A stretch of 64,000 bases of DNA from Pseudomonas fluorescens (GCF_902497745.1 NZ_CABVHJ010000001.1:310001-374000); one strand, 5' to 3'; numbered from the stretch's first letter, positions 52,829-63,272 are shown. Notes: generated from the sequence alone by a model not told the origin. Numbers and translations: made by a program.

Positions 52829-53887
52829 ATGATAAACGATCGAATTCGCTGCGCACGTCTGCAAAAAGGCCTCAGCCTTGAGGCTTTGGCGATGGAGCTT
52901 GGCGACATAACCAAGCAAGCCTTGAGCAAATATGAGAAAGGGTTGAGTACCCCTAACTCAACTCGTCTGCTGCAACTGGCCAGAGCGCTTCAGGTCAGCC
53001 CTGAGTATTTCTTCCGCGTGGAAGCAATTGCGCTGGCGCCTCTGGAGTTTCGAAAACTGGCCCGAATGCCTAAATATCGCCAGGCACAGGTGGAAGAGAA
53101 AATTCGGGAGCACCTTGAGCGTTACATCGCGCTTGAGGAGTGTTTCGATCCTGCCGACATACACACTCCAGCTACTCCGGCACAAATGATCCCCGTTTCC
53201 TGCCTTGAGGACGCCGAACGCGCTGCAGAGCAACTTCGTCAGTTCTGGGGAATTGGCAGCGATCCCATTGCCAATCTCACCGAACAGTTGGAGGAGCACA
53301 GCATAAAGGTCGCCATGCTAAACGGCCCGGACGATTTCGACGGGGCCTGCGCCGCCACCGGTAACGGCGAGCACGTGTTGATTGCACTGAATGCCGATCG
53401 CCCAGGCGAACGAATCAGGTTCACTGCCGCGCATGAACTCGGCCACTGGGTCATGGCATTACCCGAGGATATGCCGGAGAGGGACAAGGAAAATTGCTGC
53501 CATCGATTCGCTGGCGCTTTTCTCTACCCGGCGAAAAGTGTCACCGGTGACTTCGGCAGCCATCCTCGCTCCAGAGTTCATCCACGAGAATTGCTGATTG
53601 CAAAGCGCCAATACGGGATATCGATGCATGCTGCGTTAAGACGCCTGAAAGATCTGAAGCTACTCAGCGAAAGTGGCTACAAATCCCTCACCTTCCAGTT
53701 CAGCGCCAATGGCTGGCGCAAATCAGAACCTGAACCGCTGCCTTGCAAGCCGCCACTGCGATTTGAATCGCTGGCTTTCTGGGCTCTGGCAGAAGGACTG
53801 ATTACCAAATCTCGGGCTGCCGAACTGTTGCGTAAACCAGTGAGCGCATTAGATCCTAATTTCCTGGGCTCACTGGAGAATGCATGA
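52829..53887 (+). CDS. XRE-family regulator with ImmA/IrrE-type metallopeptidase domain (putative antitoxin)
   Basis: A 352-residue protein. Residues 5-60 form a Cro/CI-type helix-turn-helix (LSLEALAMELGDITKQALSK). Residues about 130-260 form a COG2856/ImmA-IrrE zinc peptidase domain with the HExxH motif at His202-Glu203-His206 (FTAAHELGHWVMALP). The C-terminal 90 residues are less conserved. Such proteins can be regulators that cleave repressors, and they also occur as partners of toxin-like genes. Its TGA overlaps the ATG of the PIN gene (ATGA). The spaced inverted repeat upstream suggests autoregulation. Absent from this position in the P. aeruginosa order, where an MFS gene follows pstS. 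Confidence 0.88.
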   Translation: MINDRIRCARLQKGLSLEALAMELGDITKQALSKYEKGLSTPNSTRLLQLARALQVSPEYFFRVEAIALAPLEFRKLARMPKYRQAQVEEKIREHLERYIALEECFDPADIHTPATPAQMIPVSCLEDAERAAEQLRQFWGIGSDPIANLTEQLEEHSIKVAMLNGPDDFDGACAATGNGEHVLIALNADRPGERIRFTAAHELGHWVMALPEDMPERDKENCCHRFAGAFLYPAKSVTGDFGSHPRSRVHPRELLIAKRQYGISMHAALRRLKDLKLLSESGYKSLTFQFSANGWRKSEPEPLPCKPPLRFESLAFWALAEGLITKSRAAELLRKPVSALDPNFLGSLENA

Positions 53888-54384
53888 GTCTGATCTTCAT
53901 CAGTGATACGAATATCTGGATTGACTTCAGAAACGCCGGATTACTGGAGCAGATGTTTCGATTGCCCTTCACCCTTTGTTGCACCGATTTTGTCATGCAC
54001 GAGCTTGCAGATTTTTCCCATCAGGAACTGCTTGATCGAGGGTTGAGTGTCGAGTCGTTCGATGAATCTGGCGTGATCAGACTCTTCGAGCTGAAAGTCG
54101 AGCACAACAACAGCTCGCTGGCTGACGTGTCTTGTTATCTGCTGGCACAAGAAACAGGACGTCCGTTGCTGACAGGAGATGGCAAGTTACGGCGACAGGC
54201 ACAACGAGATGGACTGGAGGTCCACGGCGCTCTTTGGCTACTCGATCTGATGGTTGAACATCAGGTTATTGGAAAGCCGCACGCCGCCGATGCCTTGGCC
54301 CACATGCTTGAGCATGGCGCTCGACTCCCCACTGGCGAGTGTGAAACAAGGCTCTCACGGTGGCGAGAGCCTTTGATAGGCTGA
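53884..54384 (+). CDS. PIN-domain protein, putative ribonuclease toxin
   Basis: A 166-residue PIN-fold protein. Four acidic residues are placed as in VapC-type nucleases: Asp8 (FISDTNIWIDF), Glu40 (VMHELADF), Asp81 (SSLADVSCYLLA) and Asp99 (LLTGDGKLRRQA). An RNase toxin role is inferred from the fold and from tight coupling to the XRE/ImmA gene. It is larger than classical VapC (about 130 residues), with an additional helical C-terminus. A true toxin-antitoxin function is not proven; a regulatory nuclease is possible. Confidence 0.82.
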   Translation: MSLIFISDTNIWIDFRNAGLLEQMFRLPFTLCCTDFVMHELADFSHQELLDRGLSVESFDESGVIRLFELKVEHNNSSLADVSCYLLAQETGRPLLTGDGKLRRQAQRDGLEVHGALWLLDLMVEHQVIGKPHAADALAHMLEHGARLPTGECETRLSRWREPLIG

Positions 54385-54393
54385 ATCTTAGGA

Positions 54394-55692
54394 TCAGCGC
54401 CCCTTCTTCCAGAGCCACGCCCCGACCAGAATCCCCATCGCACACAGGACCGCCACATAGTAGGCAGGCCCCATCGCGCTTTCTTTCAGCAACAGGCTGA
54501 CCACCATCGGCGTCAACCCGCCGAAGATCGCGTAAGCCACGTTGTACGAGAACGACAAGCCGCTGAAACGCACCACCGGCGGGAACGCTTTAACCATCAC
54601 ATACGGCACCGCACCAATGGTGCCGACCAGAAAACCGGTCAACGCATACAGCGGGAACAGCCAGTTCGGGTGATCGGCGAGGCTGTGATAGAAGGTCCAG
54701 GAGCTGGCCAGCAAGCCCAGGCAACCAAACACAAACACGCGGCCGGCGCCAAAGCGATCTGCCAACGCGCCGGAGATAACGCAGCCAATGCTCAGGAACA
54801 CGATCGCCAGACTGTTCGACTGCAGCGACTCGGTCGGCGTGAAGTGATAGACCGTTTGCAACACAGTCGGGGTCATCAGAATGACCACGACGATGCCAGC
54901 GGAGAGCAGCCAGGTCAGCAGCATCGAGATCGCAATCGCGCCGCGATGATCACGCAGCACCGCACGCAGCGGCACTTCTTCGGCCAAGGCTTTGCGCAGT
55001 TGCAGTTCGGCAAATACCGGGGTCTCGTGCAGCCAACGGCGCAGGTAGACCGAGAACAGGCCGAACACACCGCCCAGCAGGAATGGAATCCGCCAGGCGT
55101 AATCGGACACCTCAGCCGGCGTATAAATGCTGTTGATCGCCGTGGCGACCAGCGAGCCGAGCAGAATACCGGCGGTCAGGCCGCTGGTGAGGGTGCCGCA
55201 GGCGTAGCCCATATGCTTTTGCGGCACGTGTTCGGAAACGAAGACCCACGCGCCCGGCACTTCCCCGCCAATCGCCGCGCCCTGAATTACCCGCATCAAT
55301 AGCAGAAGAATCGGCGCCCACATGCCGATCTGCGCATACGTTGGCAGCAGACCCATGATCAGGGTCGGCACGGCCATCATGAAAATGCTCAGGGTGAACA
55401 TCTTCTTGCGCCCCAGCAGATCGCCGAAGTGCGCCATGACAATGCCGCCCAGCGGCCGTGCGAGGTAACCGGCGGCGAAGATGCCGAAGGTCTGCATCAG
55501 GCGCAGCCACTCGGGCATGTCGGCCGGGAAGAACAGCTTGCCGACCACAGTGGCGAAGAACACGAAGATGATGAAGTCGTAGAATTCCAGCGCACCACCG
55601 AGGGCGGACAGCGACAGAGTCTTGTAGTCATTGCGGGTCAACGGTCGTGCGGGTTGCTCGGGCTGCGCGAGGCTCGAAGGCGCTGTGGTCAT
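54394..55692 (-). CDS. MFS transporter of the metabolite:H+ symporter (MHS) type
   Basis: A 432-residue transporter with 12 hydrophobic segments. Family marks are GGALEFYDFIIFVFFATVVG in helix 1, the loop 2-3 motif AHFGDLLGRKKMFTLSIFMM, and RVIQGAAIGGEVPGAWVFVS in helix 5. Substrates of this group are organic acids or osmolytes such as ketoglutarate, citrate or proline; the actual one cannot be read here. The ATG at 55692 is used because the longer frame encodes a non-family N-terminus. It converges on the PIN gene with only 9 bases between stops, and occupies the PA5370 position. Confidence 0.9.
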   Translation of the reverse strand: MTTAPSSLAQPEQPARPLTRNDYKTLSLSALGGALEFYDFIIFVFFATVVGKLFFPADMPEWLRLMQTFGIFAAGYLARPLGGIVMAHFGDLLGRKKMFTLSIFMMAVPTLIMGLLPTYAQIGMWAPILLLLMRVIQGAAIGGEVPGAWVFVSEHVPQKHMGYACGTLTSGLTAGILLGSLVATAINSIYTPAEVSDYAWRIPFLLGGVFGLFSVYLRRWLHETPVFAELQLRKALAEEVPLRAVLRDHRGAIAISMLLTWLLSAGIVVVILMTPTVLQTVYHFTPTESLQSNSLAIVFLSIGCVISGALADRFGAGRVFVFGCLGLLASSWTFYHSLADHPNWLFPLYALTGFLVGTIGAVPYVMVKAFPPVVRFSGLSFSYNVAYAIFGGLTPMVVSLLLKESAMGPAYYVAVLCAMGILVGAWLWKKGR

Positions 55693-56068
55693 GGCAAGGG
55701 CTTCTCTTATAGTCGGATCTGCCGCCACAACAACGCTGGCGGTGGCTTGGGCAGGTTCGGCACCATAGCAAATTGTTCGAAAAAGCACATAGAGGTGCGT
55801 ATTTGACGGTCGAAATCAGAACCGGATGGTCGTCGCGGAGTCTACCGACCGATATACTCGCAACCTGCTCCGGTTTGTAGGGGGTTGCTGTGCGAAAACG
55901 TCGTTGGCCCGGCCTTTGCTCGGGATTAGCCGGTTTCGCAGAGTTTCTCCTTTAGGCGCCTTATGGAAAACGTGACGAACGTAGTATGTTCGGTGCTGAA
56001 TCGTTTTTCCCGAAGACGGCTACCACCAGCAATACCAACAAGAGTCACGGGTCAGAGGCACCCCCGGC
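55693..56068. other. 376-base divergent promoter region
   Basis: It lies between the MFS gene and the thioesterase gene, which run apart. Short frames here have no ribosome site or family match, and no repeat, RNA gene or clear operator was recognised. Confidence 0.5.
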
Positions 56069-56473
56069 ATGATAGAGCTCGAACAAGAAGATCCGATCCC
56101 GCAAGGCGACCTGGCCCTGCAAATCACTGCACTCCCGCGCGAAACCAACGGCTTTGGCGATATTTTCGGCGGCTGGCTGGTAGCGCAGATGGATTTGGCC
56201 GGCACCGCAATGGCCAGCCGCGTGGCAGGTGGTCGTGTAGCGACCGTAGCCATTGACCGCATGGCGTTTCTGGTGCCGGTCGCTGTCGGCGCGCAATTGT
56301 CCTTCTATACCCAGACCCTGGAAATCGGCCGCAGCTCGATCCAGATGATGGTCGAAGTGTGGAGCGACGATCCGCTGTCCAGCGAGTGGCGTAAAGTGAC
56401 CGAAGCGGTTTTCGTCTTCGTCGCCATCGACGGCAGCGGTCGCACTCGCTCGGTTCCACCACGCGCGCGTTAA
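56069..56473 (+). CDS. Acyl-CoA thioesterase, hotdog fold (YciA-like)
   Basis: A 134-residue single hotdog-domain thioesterase that hydrolyses acyl-CoA. Typical blocks are LPRETNGFGDIFGGWLVAQM, with the Asn/Asp catalytic area, and ASRVAGGRVATVAIDRMAFL. Length is typical for YciA. It occupies the PA5371 position. Acyl chain preference cannot be told from sequence. Confidence 0.9.
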   Translation: MIELEQEDPIPQGDLALQITALPRETNGFGDIFGGWLVAQMDLAGTAMASRVAGGRVATVAIDRMAFLVPVAVGAQLSFYTQTLEIGRSSIQMMVEVWSDDPLSSEWRKVTEAVFVFVAIDGSGRTRSVPPRAR

Positions 56474-56530
56474 ACCTCGTGGCCGTTTGACGGTCGATAG
56501 TGGTCCTTGTTACTGATCGAGAGCTGTCCC

Positions 56531-57430
56531 ATGAACACGCCCAACGTTGAAGCGGTGAAACTGGATGAACTGAACTGCTGGCGCATCCGCCACGGTCAGG
56601 CCGAAGTGCTGGTAGCCCAGCAAGGCGCGCACATCCTCAGTTATCAGATCGATGGGCAGCCGCCGATCATTTGGCTCAACGACAAGGCCGACTTCAAGAC
56701 GGGCAAAAGCATTCGTGCCGGTGTGCCGGTGTGCTGGCCGTGGTTCGGCAAGTTCGAACGCAACCCGCAGAACGTGCAGGCCATGTACACCGGTGAGCAA
56801 CCGGCACCCGCGCACGGTCTGGTACGGGCGATGGATTGGGAGCTGGGCGGCATCGAATCGGAGGCTGACGGCATCAAGGTCGAGTTCAAGCTGCCCTACC
56901 CTGACGGTGGCCTGCCGGGCTGGCCGCACGAAGTCGATCTGACCCTGACCCTGCATTTGTCCGAGCAACTGAGTTTCAGCCTGACCAGCCACAACCGTGG
57001 CAGTGACACCGTCAGCCTGAGTCAGGCGCTGCACACTTATTTCGCAGTGAGTGACGTGCGCAATGTGCACGTCGATGGCGTGGATGGCTTGAACTACATC
57101 GAGACGCTGGATGACTGGAAGATCAACAGTCAGCAAGGCGACCTGCATTTTGCCGGTGAGACCGACCGCATCTACCTCGATGCGCCGCCACAGCTGAGCA
57201 TTGTCGATCCAGCCTGGGAAAGACGCATTGTGCTGACGGCTACCGGCTCACGCACGGCAGTGATCTGGAATCCGTGGATTGACCGCGCTGCGGCGTTGGC
57301 GGATATGGATAATGATGGCTGGCAGCGCATGCTGTGCATCGAGACGGCGAATGTGATGGATGACATCGTCAGCCTGGCGCCGGGCGCGAGCCATACCATG
57401 GGCGTGAGTGTCGCCAGCAAGCCGCTCTAA
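56531..57430 (+). CDS. D-hexose-6-phosphate mutarotase (YeaD-like)
   Basis: A 299-residue aldose-1-epimerase-like enzyme that interconverts anomers of glucose-6-phosphate and related sugars. Recognisable parts are QQGAHILSYQIDGQPPIIWL, SIRAGVPVCWPWFGKF (sugar-phosphate contact), APAHGLVRAMDWEL with the catalytic His, and the late VIWNPWIDRAAALADMDNDG. The ATG at 56531, MNTPNVEAVKLDE, is chosen; an upstream frame start lacks a ribosome site. Confidence 0.93.
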   Translation: MNTPNVEAVKLDELNCWRIRHGQAEVLVAQQGAHILSYQIDGQPPIIWLNDKADFKTGKSIRAGVPVCWPWFGKFERNPQNVQAMYTGEQPAPAHGLVRAMDWELGGIESEADGIKVEFKLPYPDGGLPGWPHEVDLTLTLHLSEQLSFSLTSHNRGSDTVSLSQALHTYFAVSDVRNVHVDGVDGLNYIETLDDWKINSQQGDLHFAGETDRIYLDAPPQLSIVDPAWERRIVLTATGSRTAVIWNPWIDRAAALADMDNDGWQRMLCIETANVMDDIVSLAPGASHTMGVSVASKPL

Positions 57431-57448
57431 CAGCACCGCAATACAAAA

Positions 57449-57538
57449 TGTGGGAACGAGCCTGCTCGCGAAGGCGTTGTATCAGTCAACATTCATATGT
57501 CTGACACACCGCTTTCGCGAGCAGGCTCGCTCCCACAG
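57449..57538. repeat. REP doublet
   Basis: TGTGGGAACGAGCCTGCTCG (one base off consensus) faces CGAGCAGGCTCGCTCCCACA around ATTCATAT, between the convergent mutarotase and DUF3299 genes. Confidence 0.88.
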
Positions 57539-57555
57539 TTGTTTCGTGGTGACTG

Positions 57556-58092
57556 TTAGAGATCAGACTCCTGCACCACCCGCACCTTGTCCGCTTCCAG
57601 CGCATACGCCGCATCGGCCAGATCATTGCTGACCTTCTCGACTTTCAGCGTGCCGGTCACCCACAACGGTGTGTAGATATCGTCCAGTTTCAAACCTTTC
57701 GGATAACGCACCAGCACCAGTTGATTCGGCGGCGGTGGTGGCACGTGGATGCACGCGCCCGGATACGGCACGAGGAAGAACAACGTGCTGCGGCCCTTGG
57801 CGTCGGACTCCAACGGCACCGGATAACCACCGATGCGAATGTGCTTGTCGTTCATCGACGCCACGGTTTTGGTCGAATACATCACCGCCGGCAGACCTTT
57901 GGCCTGTTTCATCCCGCCCTTCTCGGTGAAGGTGCCGGTGGCTTCCGGGGAGTTGTGGTCGATTTCAGGCATGGCCTCGAGGGCCTTTTGGTCCGACTTG
58001 GGCATCAGTTCGAGCCAGTCGGTTTCCGGCAGTTCGCCGGCGTGGGCCAAACCGCTGCCCAGAAAGAGAAGAGTCAACAGAAGACGGCGCAT
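57556..58092 (-). CDS. Exported DUF3299-type protein
   Basis: A 178-residue protein with signal peptide MRRLLLTLLFLGSGLAHAGE. The mature part has the DUF3299 pattern: IRIGGYPVPLESDAKGRSTL, FFLVPYPGACIHVPPPPPNQ and the C-terminal VTGTLKVEKVSNDLADAAYA. The proline run with a nearby Cys and His suggests metal or heme contact, but no function is established. Relatives often lie with ABC-type export genes; here it stands alone. Confidence 0.88.
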   Translation of the reverse strand: MRRLLLTLLFLGSGLAHAGELPETDWLELMPKSDQKALEAMPEIDHNSPEATGTFTEKGGMKQAKGLPAVMYSTKTVASMNDKHIRIGGYPVPLESDAKGRSTLFFLVPYPGACIHVPPPPPNQLVLVRYPKGLKLDDIYTPLWVTGTLKVEKVSNDLADAAYALEADKVRVVQESDL

Positions 58093-58185
58093 GAAAGTGC
58101 TCGGTATAGAAAGGAAGGAACAATGAATCGCCGAGCATTCTAGCCCTCCCGGCCACTTTGGCAGAGAGGGCTTTGTCGCTTTGGA

Positions 58186-58431
58186 TCAGTTCTTTTTGAT
58201 CAGACCGTAGATCACCAGCAACACGATGGCGCCGACCAGTGCGCCGATGAAACCTGCGCCCTCGCCCGCGTGATAGATGCCCAGAGCCTGGCCGCCGTAA
58301 GTGGCTGCCAGCGAACCGCCGATACCGAGCAGGATGGTCATGATCCAGCCCATGCTGTCATCGCCCGGTTTCAGGAACCGCGCCAGCAGGCCGACGATCA
58401 AGCCGATAAAGATGGTTCCGATAATTCCCAT
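58186..58431 (-). CDS. GlsB/YeaQ/YmgE-family small membrane stress protein
   Basis: An 81-residue protein with three hydrophobic glycine-rich segments: MGIIGTIFIGLIVGLLARFL, a middle segment MGWIMTILLGIGGSLAATYG, and GFIGALVGAIVLLVIYGLI. It belongs to the transglycosylase-associated family, induced by stress in other bacteria; no enzymatic activity is clear. The ATG at 58431 with GAGGGAAAT upstream is chosen over the longer frame, which starts inside the neighbouring palindromic repeat. Confidence 0.9.
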   Translation of the reverse strand: MGIIGTIFIGLIVGLLARFLKPGDDSMGWIMTILLGIGGSLAATYGGQALGIYHAGEGAGFIGALVGAIVLLVIYGLIKKN

Positions 58432-58459
58432 GGCATTTCCCTCTGATTTGGTAGATGTG

Positions 58460-58611
58460 CCCTGTCTCACCAATGCGTTCCACTTTTGACGAGTGACTGT
58501 TGCGCTCAAGCGAGGCGCCGCGACGAGTCATAGCTGGCTATGGCGAGGAGCGGCAACGCAGCGTGACGGCAACAGGCGCCGTCAAAATGGAACTGCATTG
58601 GTGAGACAGGG
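58460..58611. repeat. 152-bp palindromic repeat element (MITE- or R178-like)
   Basis: CCCTGTCTCACCAATGCGTT and the next 12 bases (58460-58491) match the reverse complement of 58580-58611 at all but a few positions. The 88 bases between contain smaller inverted pairs such as GGCGCC and AGCTGGCT. No open frame is inside. It looks like a mobile or repeated palindromic element just upstream of the GlsB-type gene. Confidence 0.75.
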
Positions 58612-58701
58612 TACTCAGCCAAAGCCTAGACAGACTTTGGCATCCTGCCATGAGAGAACGGCGGCCCCTGAATGGTTCCGCCGCTGCCACATGAAACTGT
58701 T

Positions 58702-59784
58702 TTACTCGGCGATCAGCGCTTCGACCTTGACGATCTGCGCTTGCAGCGTGGCCATGTCGGCGCAGCGCAGGTTGGCGTGACCGACCTTGCGCCCGGCCTT
58801 GAAGGCCTTGCCGTAGTGATGCAGATGGCAGTCTTCGATAGCGATGACTTTCTCAACTGGCGGTACCACGCCGATGAAGTTGAGCATTGCGCTCTCGCCA
58901 ACCTTGGCCGTCGAGCCCAGCGGCAGGCCGGCAACGGCGCGCAGGTGGTTTTCGAACTGGCTGCACTCGGCGCCTTCGGTGGTCCAGTGCCCGGAGTTGT
59001 GCACGCGTGGGGCGATTTCGTTGGCCTTGAGGCCACCGTCCACTTCAAAGAACTCGAACGCCATCACGCCGACGTAGTTCAACTGCTTGAGCACGCGGCT
59101 CGAGTAGTCTTCGGCCAACGCCTGCAACGGGTGATTGGTGCTGGCCACCGACAGCTTGAGGATGCCGCTGTCGTGGGTGTTGTGCACCAACGGATAGAAC
59201 TTCGTTTCACCATCGCGGGCACGCACGGCGATCAGTGAGACTTCCCCGGTGAACGGCACAAAACCTTCCAGCAGGCAGGCAACGCTGCCCAGCTCGGCGA
59301 AGGTGCCGACCACGTCTTCCGGCTTGCGCAGGACTTTCTGGCCCTTGCCGTCATAACCCAAGGTTCGGGTTTTCAGCACGGCCGGCAGACCGATCGAAGC
59401 CACGGCGGCGTCCAGATCGGCTTGCGATTGAATGTCGGCGAAGGCCGGAGTCGGGATGCCCAGGTCCTTGAACATGCTCTTTTCGAACCAGCGGTCTCGA
59501 GCGATGCGCAGGGCTTCGGCGCTCGGGTAGACCGGGACGAATTGCGAGAGGAATGCCACGGTTTCGGCCGGGACGCTTTCGAATTCGAAGGTCACCAGAT
59601 CGACTTCATCGGCCAATTGGCGCAGATGATCCTGATCGCCGTAATCGGCCCGCAGGTGTTCGCCCAGCGCGGCCGCACAGGCGTCCGGCGCAGGGTCGAG
59701 GAAAGCGAAGTTCATGCCCAGCGGGGTACCCGCCAGGGCCAACATGCGACCCAACTGGCCGCCACCGATTACACCGATCTTCAT
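58702..59784 (-). CDS. purK: 5-(carboxyamino)imidazole ribonucleotide synthase PurK
   Basis: A 360-residue ATP-grasp enzyme that carboxylates AIR with ATP and bicarbonate in purine synthesis. It starts MKIGVIGGGQLGRMLALAG; further marks are LKTRTLGYDGKGQKVLRK, YVGVMAFEFFEVDGGLKANE and IAPRVHNSGHWTTEGA. It lies 10 bases after purE, whose product uses the N5-CAIR it makes. Confidence 0.97.
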   Translation of the reverse strand: MKIGVIGGGQLGRMLALAGTPLGMNFAFLDPAPDACAAALGEHLRADYGDQDHLRQLADEVDLVTFEFESVPAETVAFLSQFVPVYPSAEALRIARDRWFEKSMFKDLGIPTPAFADIQSQADLDAAVASIGLPAVLKTRTLGYDGKGQKVLRKPEDVVGTFAELGSVACLLEGFVPFTGEVSLIAVRARDGETKFYPLVHNTHDSGILKLSVASTNHPLQALAEDYSSRVLKQLNYVGVMAFEFFEVDGGLKANEIAPRVHNSGHWTTEGAECSQFENHLRAVAGLPLGSTAKVGESAMLNFIGVVPPVEKVIAIEDCHLHHYGKAFKAGRKVGHANLRCADMATLQAQIVKVEALIAE

Positions 59785-59794
59785 CTCAACAACC

Positions 59795-60286
59795 TCAGGC
59801 AATACGTGGGTCTGGATTGTCCAGGACGCTGTCTGTCTGCTCGGCACGGAAGGTTTTCAGCACCGCGTGGAACTGTGGATGCTTGGCACCGAGGATGCTC
59901 GCCGAGAGCAAGGCTGCGTTGATTGCGCCGGCCTTGCCGATGGCCAGGGTGGCGACCGGAATGCCCGCTGGCATCTGCACGATCGACAGCAGCGAGTCGA
60001 CGCCCGAGAGCATGGCCGACTGCACCGGCACGCCCAGCACCGGCAGGTGGGTCTTGGCCGCACACATGCCTGGCAAGTGGGCCGCGCCACCGGCACCGGC
60101 GATAATCACCTCGATGCCGCGGCTTTCAGCCTCTTCGGCGTACTGGAACAGCAGATCCGGGGTGCGGTGAGCAGAGACCACCTTGACCTCGTACGGGATG
60201 CCGAGCTTTTCCAGCATATCGGCGGTGTGGCTAAGGGTGGACCAATCGGACTTGGAGCCCATGATCACGCCAACCAGTGCACTCAT
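59795..60286 (-). CDS. purE: N5-carboxyaminoimidazole ribonucleotide mutase PurE
   Basis: A 163-residue mutase that converts N5-CAIR to CAIR. It starts [20 protein letters not shown] with the nucleotide-binding GSKSDW, then [20 protein letters not shown] and [15 protein letters not shown] with the catalytic His. The ATG at 60286 preceded by AGAGAAGAGG-like bases is used. A strong hairpin (60335-60359) stands in the leader. Confidence 0.97.
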   Translation of the reverse strand: MSALVGVIMGSKSDWSTLSHTADMLEKLGIPYEVKVVSAHRTPDLLFQYAEEAESRGIEVIIAGAGGAAHLPGMCAAKTHLPVLGVPVQSAMLSGVDSLLSIVQMPAGIPVATLAIGKAGAINAALLSASILGAKHPQFHAVLKTFRAEQTDSVLDNPDPRIA

Positions 60287-60334
60287 CGTCGCGCCTCTTC
60301 TCTCTGGAGCGCCCGCAGGCGCGTCATAAAACAA

Positions 60335-60359
60335 CAAGCCACGCAGGTTGCGTGGCTTG
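60335..60359 (-). promoter_or_regulatory. Perfect 10-bp hairpin in the purE leader
   Basis: CAAGCCACGC pairs with GCGTGGCTTG around a 5-base loop; on the minus strand it is followed by TTGTTTTATG. It sits 48 bases before purE. It may be a terminator for transcripts from the LysR gene upstream or a leader attenuator for purEK. Confidence 0.5.
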
Positions 60360-60512
60360 ATTGTACGAAAAATGGCCGGACGTGCCGGCCGAAGGCCGCG
60401 CAGTATACCGCAAAGAAAGCAATAAACAGCCCCCTGCGCGACCATCTGTCATCTGCCGCAAATGCCCGGTTTTATTGACTTGAAGGTCAGCGACAGAACA
60501 CCGCAAATCCCT

Positions 60513-60602
60513 TGTGGGAGCGAGCTTGCTCGCGAAGAGGGAGTGTCAGGCAACATTGATGTTGTCTGGCACACCGCTTTCGCGAGCAAGCTCGCTCCCA
60601 CA
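60513..60602. repeat. REP doublet
   Basis: TGTGGGAGCGAGCTTGCTCG and its reverse complement lie around a centre with GTGTCAGG...GTCTGGCAC, just after the LysR gene. Confidence 0.88.
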
Positions 60603-60618
60603 GGGGCTGCGGGTGGGT

Positions 60619-61527
60619 TCAAGAGTTTTGGGCAGCGCCGCCTTCAAGCTTGCGCCACAGCAGGCGCACGTTGGCTTTGCGCACCAGCGCGCAGCGGTAT
60701 AAGCGAATCTCCAGCGGCACATGCCATTGCGGGCCGCCGCAGACCACCAACTCACCACGCGCCAGTTCCGCCCGCACGCTCAGTTGCGGCACCCAGGCAA
60801 TGCCCAGTCCTTCCAGCGCCATGCTTTTCAGGCTGTCCGCCATCGCGGTTTCATAAATGGTGGTGAAACGCAGCTGACGCTGACGCAGCAAACCATTCAC
60901 CGAACGCCCGAGAAACGCACCGGCGCTGTACGCCAGCAAGGGCACGCTGGCGTCCCCTTCGAGATCGAACAGGGGCTTGCCATCAGCATCCGCTGCGCAC
61001 ACCGGGAGCATTTCGGTCTGGCCCAAATGCAGCGACGGAAAAATCTCCGGGTCCATCTGCATCGCCGCGTCCGGGTCATAAAACGCCAGCATCAGATCGC
61101 AGCCACCTTCACGCAACGCATGCACCGCATCGCCAACGTTGGTCGCGACCAATCGCGTAGCGATGTTCAAACCTTCATTACGCAGTTGTGCGATCCAGCG
61201 CGGGAAGAAACCCAGCGCCAGCGAGTGAGCGGCAGCAACCTGCATCACTTCGCCCTGCCCGCCTTCCAGATGATGAAGATGGCGCAGCACCTCGCCGAGC
61301 TGTTCGACCACGGTGCGTGCGGTCACCAGAAACAGCTGCCCCGCTGCCGTCAGCTCAATCGGCGTGCGCGAGCGATTGACCAGCGTCAGCCCCAGCGCAG
61401 CCTCCAGACTGCGGATCCGTCGACTGAACGCCGGCTGGGTCACGAAGCGTCGTTCAGCGGCCTGCGAGAAGCTGCGGGTGGCGGCCAGAGCACTGAAGTC
61501 CTCGAGCCATTTGCTTTCCAGATTCAT
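60619..61527 (-). CDS. LysR-type transcriptional regulator
   Basis: A 302-residue LysR-type regulator. The N-terminal winged helix is clear: WLEDFSALAATRSFSQAAER and FVTQPAFSRRIRSLEAALG. The C-terminal 210 residues form the periplasmic-binding-like effector domain. The ATG at 61527 (MNLESKWLED) is chosen as the family start. It is divergent from aspA with 180 bases between, as for PA5428 in P. aeruginosa, so it may control aspA; the co-inducer is unknown. Confidence 0.92.
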   Translation of the reverse strand: MNLESKWLEDFSALAATRSFSQAAERRFVTQPAFSRRIRSLEAALGLTLVNRSRTPIELTAAGQLFLVTARTVVEQLGEVLRHLHHLEGGQGEVMQVAAAHSLALGFFPRWIAQLRNEGLNIATRLVATNVGDAVHALREGGCDLMLAFYDPDAAMQMDPEIFPSLHLGQTEMLPVCAADADGKPLFDLEGDASVPLLAYSAGAFLGRSVNGLLRQRQLRFTTIYETAMADSLKSMALEGLGIAWVPQLSVRAELARGELVVCGGPQWHVPLEIRLYRCALVRKANVRLLWRKLEGGAAQNS

Positions 61528-61707
61528 CACGTCCTCCCGGACACGCACCAAAACAGGTCACACGTCTGCCGCGCACGCGGCGTCACATGGGCATTATGCC
61601 GAATGTGCATAGGGCAGTGCTGAACAGCATTGGCCCAAAATTTCCCACAAGCCTAGCATTCGCAGCGTTCCGGCACAGACCGGGTCCATATCGAGATGAT
61701 TTCTATC

Positions 61708-63132
<1,425 letters not shown>

Positions 63133-63194
63133 ACCGACGCGTTACTTGTAGCACCGCTCACCAGGTCGAGGGACTAGACACCTCTCACCTTTTG

Positions 63195-63230
63195 AGGGCT
63201 TGGGGATTTAGTCCCCAAGCCCTTTTTTTT
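63195..63230 (+). terminator. Intrinsic terminator of aspA
   Basis: AGGGCTTGGGGA and TCCCCAAGCCCT form a perfect 12-bp stem with a 5-base loop, followed by a run of T. It lies 63 bases after the aspA stop. Confidence 0.95.
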
Positions 63231-63272
63231 AACTTTCTGACCCTGAGACCCGTATGTCTGGGGACTGAACAA

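Noticed and set aside
55963..56256. A 97-codon plus-strand frame before and into the thioesterase gene
   Set aside because: It runs out of frame into a well-supported thioesterase and is Arg/Pro-rich without family resemblance.
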